From positions 1 to 41,397 of the IMG/VR virus record IMGVR_UViG_3300030116_005516: DNA of 41,397 nucleotides; one strand, given 5' to 3'. Below, piece by piece: positions 22,094 to 28,143 of the stretch (position 1 is the first letter of the stretch; every line of letters begins with the position of its first letter). The translations under genes and the position numbers were made by a program. The DNA comes from a virus. The notes under the pieces were generated by a model. That model searched no databases, was not told the DNA's origin, and worked only from the letters and a program-made list of their open reading frames with translations.

Positions 22094-23326
22094 ATGCAAC
22101 CATACACAAAAACAGAACTCAATGCCATGTCTCATGGCAGAGTTAAAAAGCTAGCTATCGCCAAAGCTAAACAACTTAAAAAGCCTCGCTCATGGATTCA
22201 GATTACACCCAAAGATAAACTCATAGAGTTTATAATGACAGGGGGTTCAATTCCACCTTTAGGTGAAGGCACAACCAAAAACCCTGTTCCAAAGCCAACA
22301 CCGACTCCAACACCTACACCAACACCTACACCTTCACAGGGCGGTACACTTGAAGACATGATGGCTAACATGGTGCTAGACAAAATAAAGCCTGTAATTA
22401 ACGACGGAATTAGCAATGCTATTGAAGGAACTGAGCAAGGCTTAGTTGAAACCTTTAATACTAAGACCGACGAACTTAAAAAGAAGGTAGACGAAAAAAT
22501 CAACCACTTGCAAAGACCAATCAAGGTATTCATTAATGATGTCGAAGTTAAAGATGTTGGCGGTATAAAACATAAGCAATTTGACTTTGTGCTAGAATGT
22601 CTAAAACTCTTCAAAAGAGTTTGGCTTTGTGGCCCAAGTGGCACAGGCAAATCTTACTTGATAGAACAATGCGCTAAAGCCTTAGGCTTTGATGCACAAA
22701 GCGGAACATATGAGTATTTGAAAGGTTCGGCCGGAGTTACAGAATCACATATGACAGGACGAATGACTTTTGACGGAACATTTATTGACGGAGCAGTTGC
22801 TAGGTCATTTAGAAATGGTACATTTCTATGTCTCGACGAATTTGACGGCTTTGATGCTAACTGTGGTCTAGTGTTTAATAGTGTCTTCGACAACCAAGGC
22901 ATTTTATCGACTCCAAATGATAAAAACAATCCGTTTGTCCTCAAAAACGAAAACTTTCATGTAGCCGTAGCGAGTAACACATGGGGTGATGGGAACGATT
23001 TTGAATTTGCAGGACGGGGTCAGCTAGACTTAGCTACGCTAGACAGATTACAAGCTGTAAAAGTTCATGTCGAATATGACAAAAACATTGAAAGAGCGCT
23101 AGCTGGTGAGTTTACTGACATGGCAACTATGTTGTGGTCGCTCAGAGACAGATGCGAGCAAGAACATGTTAGGCGTACTATTAGCACACGGCTTTTTCTC
23201 GACGGCCAAAAATGGATGCTAGCAAAAAAGAGTAATGCCCAATTCTTGGACATTATTACAACAGGTTGGACTAAGGAAGAGAAATCCAAGGTTAATGTTT
23301 CACAATTAAAAAGGGAGTACAAATAA
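22094..23326 (+). CDS. MoxR/CobS-type AAA+ ATPase (410 aa)
   Basis: The ATG at 22094 is chosen for AAGGAG six bases upstream; an upstream ATG at 22028 lies inside stem-loop B. Residues 1-50 form a small helical SAP- or HeH-like domain. A six-fold Pro-Thr linker (68-80) and a coiled segment (to about 140) follow, then the ATPase: Walker A GPSGTGKS at 180-187, Walker B FLCLDEFD at 244-251, sensor-1 Asn at 295 and a likely Arg finger at 318. MoxR-class enzymes remodel partner proteins together with a VWA protein. The next gene overlaps its stop (TAATG) and is a VWA-like candidate, so the two probably form one complex. Target unknown. Confidence 0.85.
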   Translation: MQPYTKTELNAMSHGRVKKLAIAKAKQLKKPRSWIQITPKDKLIEFIMTGGSIPPLGEGTTKNPVPKPTPTPTPTPTPTPSQGGTLEDMMANMVLDKIKPVINDGISNAIEGTEQGLVETFNTKTDELKKKVDEKINHLQRPIKVFINDVEVKDVGGIKHKQFDFVLECLKLFKRVWLCGPSGTGKSYLIEQCAKALGFDAQSGTYEYLKGSAGVTESHMTGRMTFDGTFIDGAVARSFRNGTFLCLDEFDGFDANCGLVFNSVFDNQGILSTPNDKNNPFVLKNENFHVAVASNTWGDGNDFEFAGRGQLDLATLDRLQAVKVHVEYDKNIERALAGEFTDMATMLWSLRDRCEQEHVRRTISTRLFLDGQKWMLAKKSNAQFLDIITTGWTKEEKSKVNVSQLKREYK

Positions 23327-24237
23327 TGAAAAACCTATACAGTAGAATTTTAGAACCTAAAATTATAAATGACAGATTTGAGGGAAAGCATGCAATCATT
23401 AACATGCCGGACATGAGGACTATGCTAGAATGTATATACGAAAACAAATTGTTTTTTGAAAGGGTCGGAACTAAAGGTTCATCTAGGCATGAATGGACAT
23501 ATGGGAAGCATATATCCGGAAGAGAAAATCTAAAAAGGGCGCTAGAAATGGGTAGGACTTCAGATGCAGTCATTAATCTATACAAAAAACTACGAAACAA
23601 AGTAGAGTCTCGTGTAGATATTTCTAAATTTACAGGCCAAGGCTTATCATGTAAGCGCAAAAGGGTTGTCAGAGATGACGGCGATGACTTAAGTATGTCG
23701 AGATTAATGGGCGGTAATGACCAATATTGGAATACAACTTTGCGAAAATCAAAGCGCGCTAATGTGAGGATTGGGATGAACATTGCAATTTCTCACCTAC
23801 ACAATGAAAAAGATTTTGCTAGGCTCGGAGCAATATTAGCACTCACAAGTGATATGCTAACTAAAATGGGTTACGCCGTCGAAGTAATTGCATATCAGTT
23901 TGGAGGGTATGCTAGCAACGGCACTTACGATTGGAAGTATCTAGGAATTTCAATTCCTATCAAAAAGCCAAATGAACCGCTTGATATTCACAGGCTTATG
24001 AGCGCCGGTCTAAGTGGTCTATTCAGAGACTTTATTTTTGGACTCAAAGACATAGAGTACAAATCAAATTCTAGCTTGGGTTATCAAGCAGAGACCACAG
24101 ATACATACAAGCGAGAGTTAAATTTACTCCATGTGGTCGAGCAAAAGTTTTGCTCATCCGACGAGAAAGCGGTAGATGGATTAGCACAGGCAATGCAAAA
24201 TATTGCAGAGAGGCCGAAGTGGTTCGGCAATCGTTAA
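23326..24237 (+). CDS. VWA-like partner of the AAA+ ATPase (303 aa)
   Basis: Coupled to the ATPase gene by TAATG. Residues 117-122 are DDGDDL, followed by a basic segment and a Rossmann-like strand-helix-strand (RIGMNIAISHLHN at 148-160, helix to 180, then AVEVIAYQFGG). This is the order of the VWA core in phage proteins that accompany MoxR/CobS ATPases; some are catalogued, as I recall, as DUF7192. The usual metal-site DxSxS is replaced by a sequence around AISHLH, so metal binding is probably lost. Likely an adaptor or scaffold for the ATPase. The family call is from pattern and context. Confidence 0.6.
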   Translation: MKNLYSRILEPKIINDRFEGKHAIINMPDMRTMLECIYENKLFFERVGTKGSSRHEWTYGKHISGRENLKRALEMGRTSDAVINLYKKLRNKVESRVDISKFTGQGLSCKRKRVVRDDGDDLSMSRLMGGNDQYWNTTLRKSKRANVRIGMNIAISHLHNEKDFARLGAILALTSDMLTKMGYAVEVIAYQFGGYASNGTYDWKYLGISIPIKKPNEPLDIHRLMSAGLSGLFRDFIFGLKDIEYKSNSSLGYQAETTDTYKRELNLLHVVEQKFCSSDEKAVDGLAQAMQNIAERPKWFGNR

Positions 24238-24239
24238 TA

Positions 24240-24271
24240 AATTATTACTTATTTTTATGAAAGTAATAATT
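24240..24271 (+). repeat. 11-bp stem-loop C after the VWA-like gene
   Basis: AATTATTACTT (24240-24250) pairs with AAGTAATAATT (24261-24271) around a 10-base loop, directly after the stop of the VWA-like gene. The same stem sequence recurs at 24985-25015, bracketing the two genes between them. Confidence 0.65.
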
Positions 24272-24292
24272 AATTAAAAAAACGGAGGAAGA

Positions 24293-24496
24293 GTGAAATC
24301 ACAAAAAAATAAAATTAAAAACATAAAAAACAATAATGAGCCAACCCATGAAGAAATAATACAATATATAGAAGATGCAGGATATGGTGGCCATGCGATA
24401 GGGTTAGACGGCAATCCAATTTCTGAAACATATGAGGACGCCAAGCAAGAGTTGATATATGAAAAACAAAATAAAAAAATAAATAAAAAACAATAA
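24293..24496 (+). CDS. Hypothetical small protein (67 aa)
   Basis: GTG start at 24293 with GGAGG five to nine bases upstream. Lys/Asn/Glu-rich with a short ordered centre (EEIIQYIEDAGYGGHAIGLD) and charged ends. The stop is nine bases before the next start. Lies inside the stem-loop C/D bracket. Family not recognised. Confidence 0.6.
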   Translation: MKSQKNKIKNIKNNNEPTHEEIIQYIEDAGYGGHAIGLDGNPISETYEDAKQELIYEKQNKKINKKQ

Positions 24497-24505
24497 GGAG
24501 ATTAC

Positions 24506-24985
24506 ATGAATATATTTGCATTACACAACAACCCTGTTATATCAGCAAAGATGCAACATGATAAACATGTTGTAAAAATGATACTTGAAAGCGCACAAAT
24601 GCTGTGTAGCGCGTTTAAAAAATCAGATAATGCGCCGTATAAAAAAGCGTATTACAATCATCCCTGTACAAAATGGACAAGACAAAGTTTTGAAAATTTC
24701 TTTTGGTTAATAAAACACGCCAAGTCTTTGTCAAAAGAATACTCAAAACGATTTGGCAGGGTTCATGCTAGCGACAAAGTTATATCTTGGTGTTGGGAAA
24801 ATGTAAGCAAGCTTAAGTTTGAACAAGAAGGTAGGACAGATTTTGCTCAAGCTATGCCTGTTGAATATAAAAATAAAGATTCTGTGCAAGCATACATAAA
24901 CTATTACATAGGAGAAAAGCTTGGCAATAATCCAAAGTGGACAAATTCAGAAATACCAAAAATTTTTAAGCCATATATTAATTAA
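24506..24985 (+). CDS. Pyr_excise-like protein (159 aa)
   Basis: The start follows AAGGAG. The opening MNIFALHNNPVISAKMQHDK, then HVVKMILESAQML, the central NHPCTKWTRQSFENFFWL and the late FAQAMPVEYKNKDSVQAYIN match a phage family often annotated as pyrimidine dimer DNA glycosylase (Pyr_excise-related). His/Lys and Trp/Arg clusters are conserved in that family. Whether it repairs UV damage is not shown; the family label is loose. It may act on damaged or modified bases. Flanked by stem-loops C and D. Confidence 0.7.
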   Translation: MNIFALHNNPVISAKMQHDKHVVKMILESAQMLCSAFKKSDNAPYKKAYYNHPCTKWTRQSFENFFWLIKHAKSLSKEYSKRFGRVHASDKVISWCWENVSKLKFEQEGRTDFAQAMPVEYKNKDSVQAYINYYIGEKLGNNPKWTNSEIPKIFKPYIN

Positions 24986-25015
24986 TTATTACTTTTGTTT
25001 TGTGAAAGTAATAAT
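24985..25015 (+). repeat. 11-bp stem-loop D after the Pyr_excise-like gene
   Basis: ATTATTACTTT (24985-24995) pairs with AAAGTAATAAT (25005-25015) around a 9-base loop. It begins at the stop codon of the Pyr_excise-like gene and precedes the next ribosome site by 14 bases. It has the same stem as stem-loop C. Confidence 0.65.
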
Positions 25016-25039
25016 AAATTAAATAAACAAGGAGTGAGT

Positions 25040-25486
25040 ATGACACCAGAAAAAGTTTTCAAGCTTGCCAAAATGGTAGCAAAAAGACTTCCCTCGGAAG
25101 TGGCAACTATGGTTGATATTTTCATAGGTTATGCACTTAATATAGTCTTTGGTGCAATTAGCAAGGCGGTAAAGGGCGCACCTTTTACAAGTGTTAGCGC
25201 TGAAGTAAGGCAAAAAATGGTAGCCTACATCATAGTTGATTGCAATAAATATATTGCTCCGCTTAGAGAAATTTTGACAGGAGAAAAAACAGAATTTGAC
25301 GCTACTTTTTTAGCAAGAGAAATAAAGGCAATCGAAAAAGACCAATCAATCAAGGCTAAAGTAGTAAGCGAAGGCAATCAAAAAAAGGTACAAATAGCCG
25401 TTGGATATGAAGTGCGAGGAGAAGAAAACAAAGAACTTGAAAAGTTAATGAAAAAAGCATCACTTAGCAAAACCGCAAAAGCTTAA
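25040..25486 (+). CDS. Hypothetical protein (148 aa)
   Basis: The ATG at 25040 is chosen because AAGGAG lies six bases upstream; a longer reading from 24995 uses TTG within stem-loop D. The amino half is helical and fairly hydrophobic (VATMVDIFIGYALNIVFGAI), with one possible membrane segment. The carboxyl half is charged, Lys/Glu-rich. It lies just before a PC4-like gene and may be co-expressed with it. Family not recognised. Confidence 0.65.
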   Translation: MTPEKVFKLAKMVAKRLPSEVATMVDIFIGYALNIVFGAISKAVKGAPFTSVSAEVRQKMVAYIIVDCNKYIAPLREILTGEKTEFDATFLAREIKAIEKDQSIKAKVVSEGNQKKVQIAVGYEVRGEENKELEKLMKKASLSKTAKA

Positions 25487-25504
25487 AACAAAAAAGGAGT
25501 TAAT

Positions 25505-25726
25505 ATGACACTACACACAATCGAACTATCACCATCAACACAAATCAGAGTATCTAAAGATACTGTAAACGAAAAAACATTTGGACAGGTTCGTGTTTGG
25601 ATAAAGAAAAAAGGCGAGAGCGAATATACGCCAACAAAAAAAGGCGTAGCATTTAGTCTTGAAAAAACAGGCGAGTTAGTCCAAGGACTTCTAAACCTTG
25701 AAGACTCAATAAGTGCTAAAGCTTAA
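25505..25726 (+). CDS. PC4-like ssDNA-binding protein (73 aa)
   Basis: The start follows AAAGGAG. Residues 10-65 show the PC4/Sub1 pattern: beta strands with an FGQVRVWIKKKG turn, then YTPTKKGVAFSLEKTGELVQ, the Lys-Lys-Gly and following helix that grip single-stranded DNA. Length fits a minimal PC4 domain. Such proteins bind ssDNA or melted promoters. It may protect replicating DNA or adjust transcription of the early block. Family call by pattern. Confidence 0.65.
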   Translation: MTLHTIELSPSTQIRVSKDTVNEKTFGQVRVWIKKKGESEYTPTKKGVAFSLEKTGELVQGLLNLEDSISAKA

Positions 25727-25741
25727 GCTAGCACAACACAA

Positions 25742-25768
25742 AAAGGGGGAGTATGTTGCTCCCCCTTT
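25742..25768 (+). terminator. 10-bp GC-rich stem-loop after the PC4-like gene
   Basis: AAAGGGGGAG (25742-25751) pairs perfectly with CTCCCCCTTT (25759-25768) around a 7-base loop. The 3' arm ends in three U, so it may terminate or attenuate transcription after the PC4-like gene. A weaker AGAGTT..AACTCT hairpin follows at 25800-25816. Confidence 0.7.
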
Positions 25769-25840
25769 GGTATATACAAAATATCTAATATTAGAGATTA
25801 GAGTTTTAAAAACTCTAGCATTAGAGAACAGGAAAATAAA

Positions 25841-26152
25841 ATGAAATTTTATCACGGAAAAAATCATCACATGTGGAGCTATTGTATTCCACTAGGACAA
25901 TATATTAGTAAAGACGGCAGAAAATATGATTTAGGGGTTTTTATTAAAAGTAAAAAAAGGGTTTCTTTTGCCATTGTATATGGAAAAAAAGGAGATGAAT
26001 ACATTTCTGGAGAAATTTGGAGTTTAGACCATGAATTTGGAGGTTGGTTTGAGGGAGATTATAGGACTGAAACTATCAAAAGATACAAAAAATACTTAAA
26101 AAAAGGGGTATTAAATGAAAACAATATTAAAAAGATTAAAAGAAACAGTTGA
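25841..26152 (+). CDS. Hypothetical protein (103 aa)
   Basis: Start preceded by AGGA. A beta-rich sequence with many aromatic and Gly residues (HMWSYCIPLGQYISKDGRKY, then VSFAIVYGKKGDEYISGEIW) and a Lys-rich tail. The pattern suggests a small globular domain. The end overlaps the next gene by 38 bases. Family not recognised. Confidence 0.6.
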   Translation: MKFYHGKNHHMWSYCIPLGQYISKDGRKYDLGVFIKSKKRVSFAIVYGKKGDEYISGEIWSLDHEFGGWFEGDYRTETIKRYKKYLKKGVLNENNIKKIKRNS

Positions 26153-26330
26153 GGGTGTCGAACAATCACTTATAAATGATTTCGAGTGTATAACCGATTC
26201 TGATTGGATAAATGGTTGGGAAACGAACACCGATGAAGGTTCAATAGCCTTTGACATTGGGTACAGAAATGGAATTAAATACGCTATATATTTATTAAAA
26301 AACAAAAAAAAGGAGAGCATAAAACAATGA
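26115..26330 (+). CDS. Hypothetical protein (71 aa)
   Basis: The ATG at 26115 follows AAAAGGGG inside the previous coding frame. Acidic centre (NDFECITDSDWINGWETNTD), then a helix (YRNGIKYAIYLLKNKK). The stop overlaps the next start (ATGA), so translation is coupled. Family not recognised. Confidence 0.55.
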   Translation: MKTILKRLKETVEGVEQSLINDFECITDSDWINGWETNTDEGSIAFDIGYRNGIKYAIYLLKNKKKESIKQ

Positions 26331-26590
26331 GCATATCAGAAGTAAACCAATTATATAAACCAAAATCAACAGATATTCAAGCTATAATAGATGAATTAGA
26401 CATAGGCAAAAATATAGAAGAGCGGACAAATCCATTTAGCGGAGAATCTATTGAGTTAAACCCAACAGAAGTTGCTTTATATGACTATCTAATGGGTTGT
26501 GAAATAATGAATAATTTTAAAGACAGCGATGTAATCAAAGATTGGTTTTTAAAAAACAATTCAAAAGCGTATATGACGCTATTAGATTAA
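26327..26590 (+). CDS. Hypothetical protein (87 aa), last gene of the rightward block
   Basis: The start at 26327 has AAAGGAG upstream and overlaps the previous stop. A small acidic protein (IQAIIDELDIGKNIEERTNP, then ALYDYLMGCEIMNNF). It is followed after eight bases by the terminal stem-loop. Family not recognised. Confidence 0.6.
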   Translation: MSISEVNQLYKPKSTDIQAIIDELDIGKNIEERTNPFSGESIELNPTEVALYDYLMGCEIMNNFKDSDVIKDWFLKNNSKAYMTLLD

Positions 26591-26598
26591 TATATAAC

Positions 26599-26624
26599 GA
26601 GGGGAAGCCACCACACTTCCCCTC
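26599..26624. terminator. 9-bp GC-rich stem-loop between convergent operons
   Basis: GAGGGGAAG (26599-26607) pairs perfectly with CTTCCCCTC (26616-26624) around an 8-base loop, between the last plus-strand gene and the last minus-strand gene. It has no U-run on the plus strand, but its site between convergent transcripts fits a bidirectional stop. Confidence 0.7.
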
Positions 26625-26647
26625 AACAACCAACGAGCGTATATGTT

Positions 26648-26663
26648 AGGAGAAAACCACTAT
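26648..26663 (+). repeat. 16-bp copy of the 118-aa gene start region
   Basis: AGGAGAAAACCACTAT matches 20984-20999 exactly, which is the ribosome site and first two start-codon bases of the 118-aa gene. Here the next base is T rather than G, and the frame closes after six codons. It looks like the relic of a duplicated or replaced gene start. Confidence 0.5.
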
Positions 26664-26667
26664 TACA

Positions 26668-27042
26668 CTAGTTGTTTTTTAATTCGCTAAACACCTTTTT
26701 AAAATCTTTTGCCGTAGGGTATATTTTATAATCCGCATCTTTTTTAGACAATAAAAACTTTTTATTTTCGTTTTTTTCTTTTTCCCAAGTCTTCTCGTTG
26801 TCAAAAACACCCATTGGAGAAAATTTATAAGAAACATTTGCCGGAACATCATTAAACTGTTTAAGAGAAGTTGCTAGTTTTTCTATTTCTTTAAAAGCAG
26901 AACCTTTACCTATCCTACCTTTTCTAGCATAGTGACAAATATGTAATATTCCGTCCATAATTTGATATGTTTTACTTACGCTATTTTTAAGGTGAGCGCC
27001 TAAATGGTCTCTCTGTTCTTTATAATTTTTTTTAAGCATCAT
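26668..27042 (-). CDS. Hypothetical protein (124 aa), last minus-strand gene
   Basis: The start is coupled to the previous stop (ATGATG). Helical amino half with several His and Cys residues (YKEQRDHLGAHLKNSV, then ILHICHYARKG), then Lys/Asp/Phe-rich segments. No signal peptide or membrane span. It is the final gene of the leftward transcript. Family not recognised. Confidence 0.65.
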   Translation of the reverse strand: MMLKKNYKEQRDHLGAHLKNSVSKTYQIMDGILHICHYARKGRIGKGSAFKEIEKLATSLKQFNDVPANVSYKFSPMGVFDNEKTWEKEKNENKKFLLSKKDADYKIYPTAKDFKKVFSELKNN

Positions 27043-27269
27043 CTATCCTTTTTATTTAAGTATTCATAAATAACTTCAATATCTTCAGTATTCGAGCTAG
27101 CATTTACTTTAGTAAACTCGCTGCGAAATATTTTATTTTCTAGCTTTTCAAATTTTATGTTAATAAACCATCTTAACATGTAGTGATTTATAACAATCAA
27201 AACAGCTATGTACACTAATGTAAAAACATCAAAGCCATTTTCAGATAAAGATTGTAACCAATATATCAT
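27039..27269 (-). CDS. Small membrane protein (76 aa)
   Basis: Start at 27269 with GGGAG upstream. One hydrophobic segment near residues 15-35 (VFTLVYIAVLIVINHYMLRW), then a charged coiled carboxyl part ending in KKDR. Likely single-span with a cytoplasmic helix. Third of three consecutive tiny membrane genes. Confidence 0.65.
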   Translation of the reverse strand: MIYWLQSLSENGFDVFTLVYIAVLIVINHYMLRWFINIKFEKLENKIFRSEFTKVNASSNTEDIEVIYEYLNKKDR

Positions 27270-27270
27270 A

Positions 27271-27357
27271 TTAAAATTTCTCCCACAATAAATATAAATA
27301 AAGACTATAAATTATGATAATTAAAGCAGTAACTCCTATTATTTCAAGTGAAATCAT
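27271..27357 (-). CDS. Tiny membrane peptide (28 aa)
   Basis: ATG at 27357 with AAGGAG eight bases upstream; the stop is at 27271. The sequence (MISLEIIGVTALIIIIYSLY then LYLLWEKF) is almost entirely one hydrophobic helix with a charged end. A strong ribosome site and tight packing between two genes support it despite the length. It may be a holin-like or regulatory peptide. Confidence 0.5.
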   Translation of the reverse strand: MISLEIIGVTALIIIIYSLYLYLLWEKF

Positions 27358-27363
27358 TTTATA

Positions 27364-27513
27364 TTAACTCCTTTTTTGATAAAAACCTTCTATCCATGTA
27401 AAAATTGACAATAACATAAAAGCAATTATTAACAAACTAATACTTAATAAACAAGCCGACCAACTAAAAATAAACAAATGAATCACCCAGTTTGATAAAT
27501 CAAACACTATCAT
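27364..27513 (-). CDS. Small membrane protein (49 aa)
   Basis: ATG at 27513 overlaps the end of the 78-aa gene in another frame; the stop is at 27364, inside the ribosome site of the next peptide. A long hydrophobic stretch (HLFIFSWSACLLSISLLIIA, then FMLLSIFTW) gives one or two spans. The first of three consecutive tiny membrane genes. Start uncertain (an in-frame GTG lies two codons on). Confidence 0.5.
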   Translation of the reverse strand: MIVFDLSNWVIHLFIFSWSACLLSISLLIIAFMLLSIFTWIEGFYQKRS

Positions 27514-27736
27514 TATTTTCTTTGCCTAAGTCTTCTTCGTTTTTAAAAAACTTTATATAATCTCTATACTTGTCTTCAATTTCCATTTCGTTAATCCTGC
27601 CAAGTAGCAATCTTCTTTTAAACATCTCTTTACGCGTTCCATATTGCAAGGTTAAGCTGTCGTTTAGCGCAGAATCATCTCCGCTAGCATCAAATTGAAC
27701 AGTTTGCGACAACCATTGTTCTTTAGTAATTGACAT
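27500..27736 (-). CDS. Hypothetical protein (78 aa)
   Basis: Start at 27736 with CAGGAG. Charged, with a helical centre (TRKEMFKRRLLLGRINEMEI) and an acidic end. It is reached by the transcript after the folded element at 27764-27843. Family not recognised. Confidence 0.65.
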   Translation of the reverse strand: MSITKEQWLSQTVQFDASGDDSALNDSLTLQYGTRKEMFKRRLLLGRINEMEIEDKYRDYIKFFKNEEDLGKENNDSV

Positions 27737-27763
27737 ATTTTCTCCTGTTTTTATTTAAAAAAT

Positions 27764-27843
27764 AACGCGCACAACTTGTTAGATGCGGAGTAACTAGGCT
27801 TTTGGAGGGGGTAGTTGTGGGTAGCCTATTTGTCATGCGCGTT
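27764..27843 (-). other. Folded RNA element with nested stems
   Basis: AACGCGCA (27764-27771) pairs with TGCGCGTT (27836-27843), and inside TAGGCT (27795-27800) pairs with AGCCTA (27823-27828), enclosing a run with GGAGGGGG. On the minus-strand transcript the outer stem is followed by ATTTTTT, terminator-like, and then by the ribosome site of the 78-aa gene. One arm lies in the end of the 79-aa coding frame. It could be an attenuator or a regulatory leader. Confidence 0.5.
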
Positions 27844-28065
27844 TTTATTTCTACAATTTTTACATAAAACTTTTTTTTTGCCATAAGTTGGAAAGTTTTT
27901 ATAAAAGTAAACTTGAGTATTTTTTGATGAAGTATTAACCTCCTCCCAACAGTTCTTACAGCTTTTACAATAAAATACAGCGTCATCAGCTTTTTTACTA
28001 TCGTAATTTTTTCGAGAATACGAAGTTTCTATAATTCTTGGGATATAATCAATTATGTTTGTCAA
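27826..28065 (-). CDS. Zinc-ribbon-like small protein (79 aa)
   Basis: Starts at a TTG (28065) with only a weak ribosome site (AGAG); no ATG or GTG lies in the frame before the motif. Residues 33-36 (CKSC) and 68-71 (CKNC) form two CxxC pairs 31 residues apart, as in zinc ribbons; an extra Cys is at 39. Lys-rich. It may bind nucleic acid or a host protein. The upstream gap 28066-28143 holds a short TACTTT..AAAGTA hairpin but no gene. Confidence 0.55.
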   Translation of the reverse strand: MTNIIDYIPRIIETSYSRKNYDSKKADDAVFYCKSCKNCWEEVNTSSKNTQVYFYKNFPTYGKKKVLCKNCRNKNAHDK

Positions 28066-28143
28066 TTTTTTATCTCTAAAAAATTTCTTATTACTTTTTT
28101 AAAGTAGCGCCAACCAACATTTATAAAAGCAGTATTCAACTGA

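Noticed and set aside
22198-22650. 150-aa minus-strand reading frame in the AAA+ gene
   Set aside because: Antisense to a well-supported ATPase; the Gly-Val repeat is the complement of the Pro-Thr linker.
27764-27843. Integron attC site (GTTAGATGC core-like sequence)
   Set aside because: GTTAGAT resembles the core, but no RYYYAAC partner at a plausible spacing is present and there is no integrase or cassette context.
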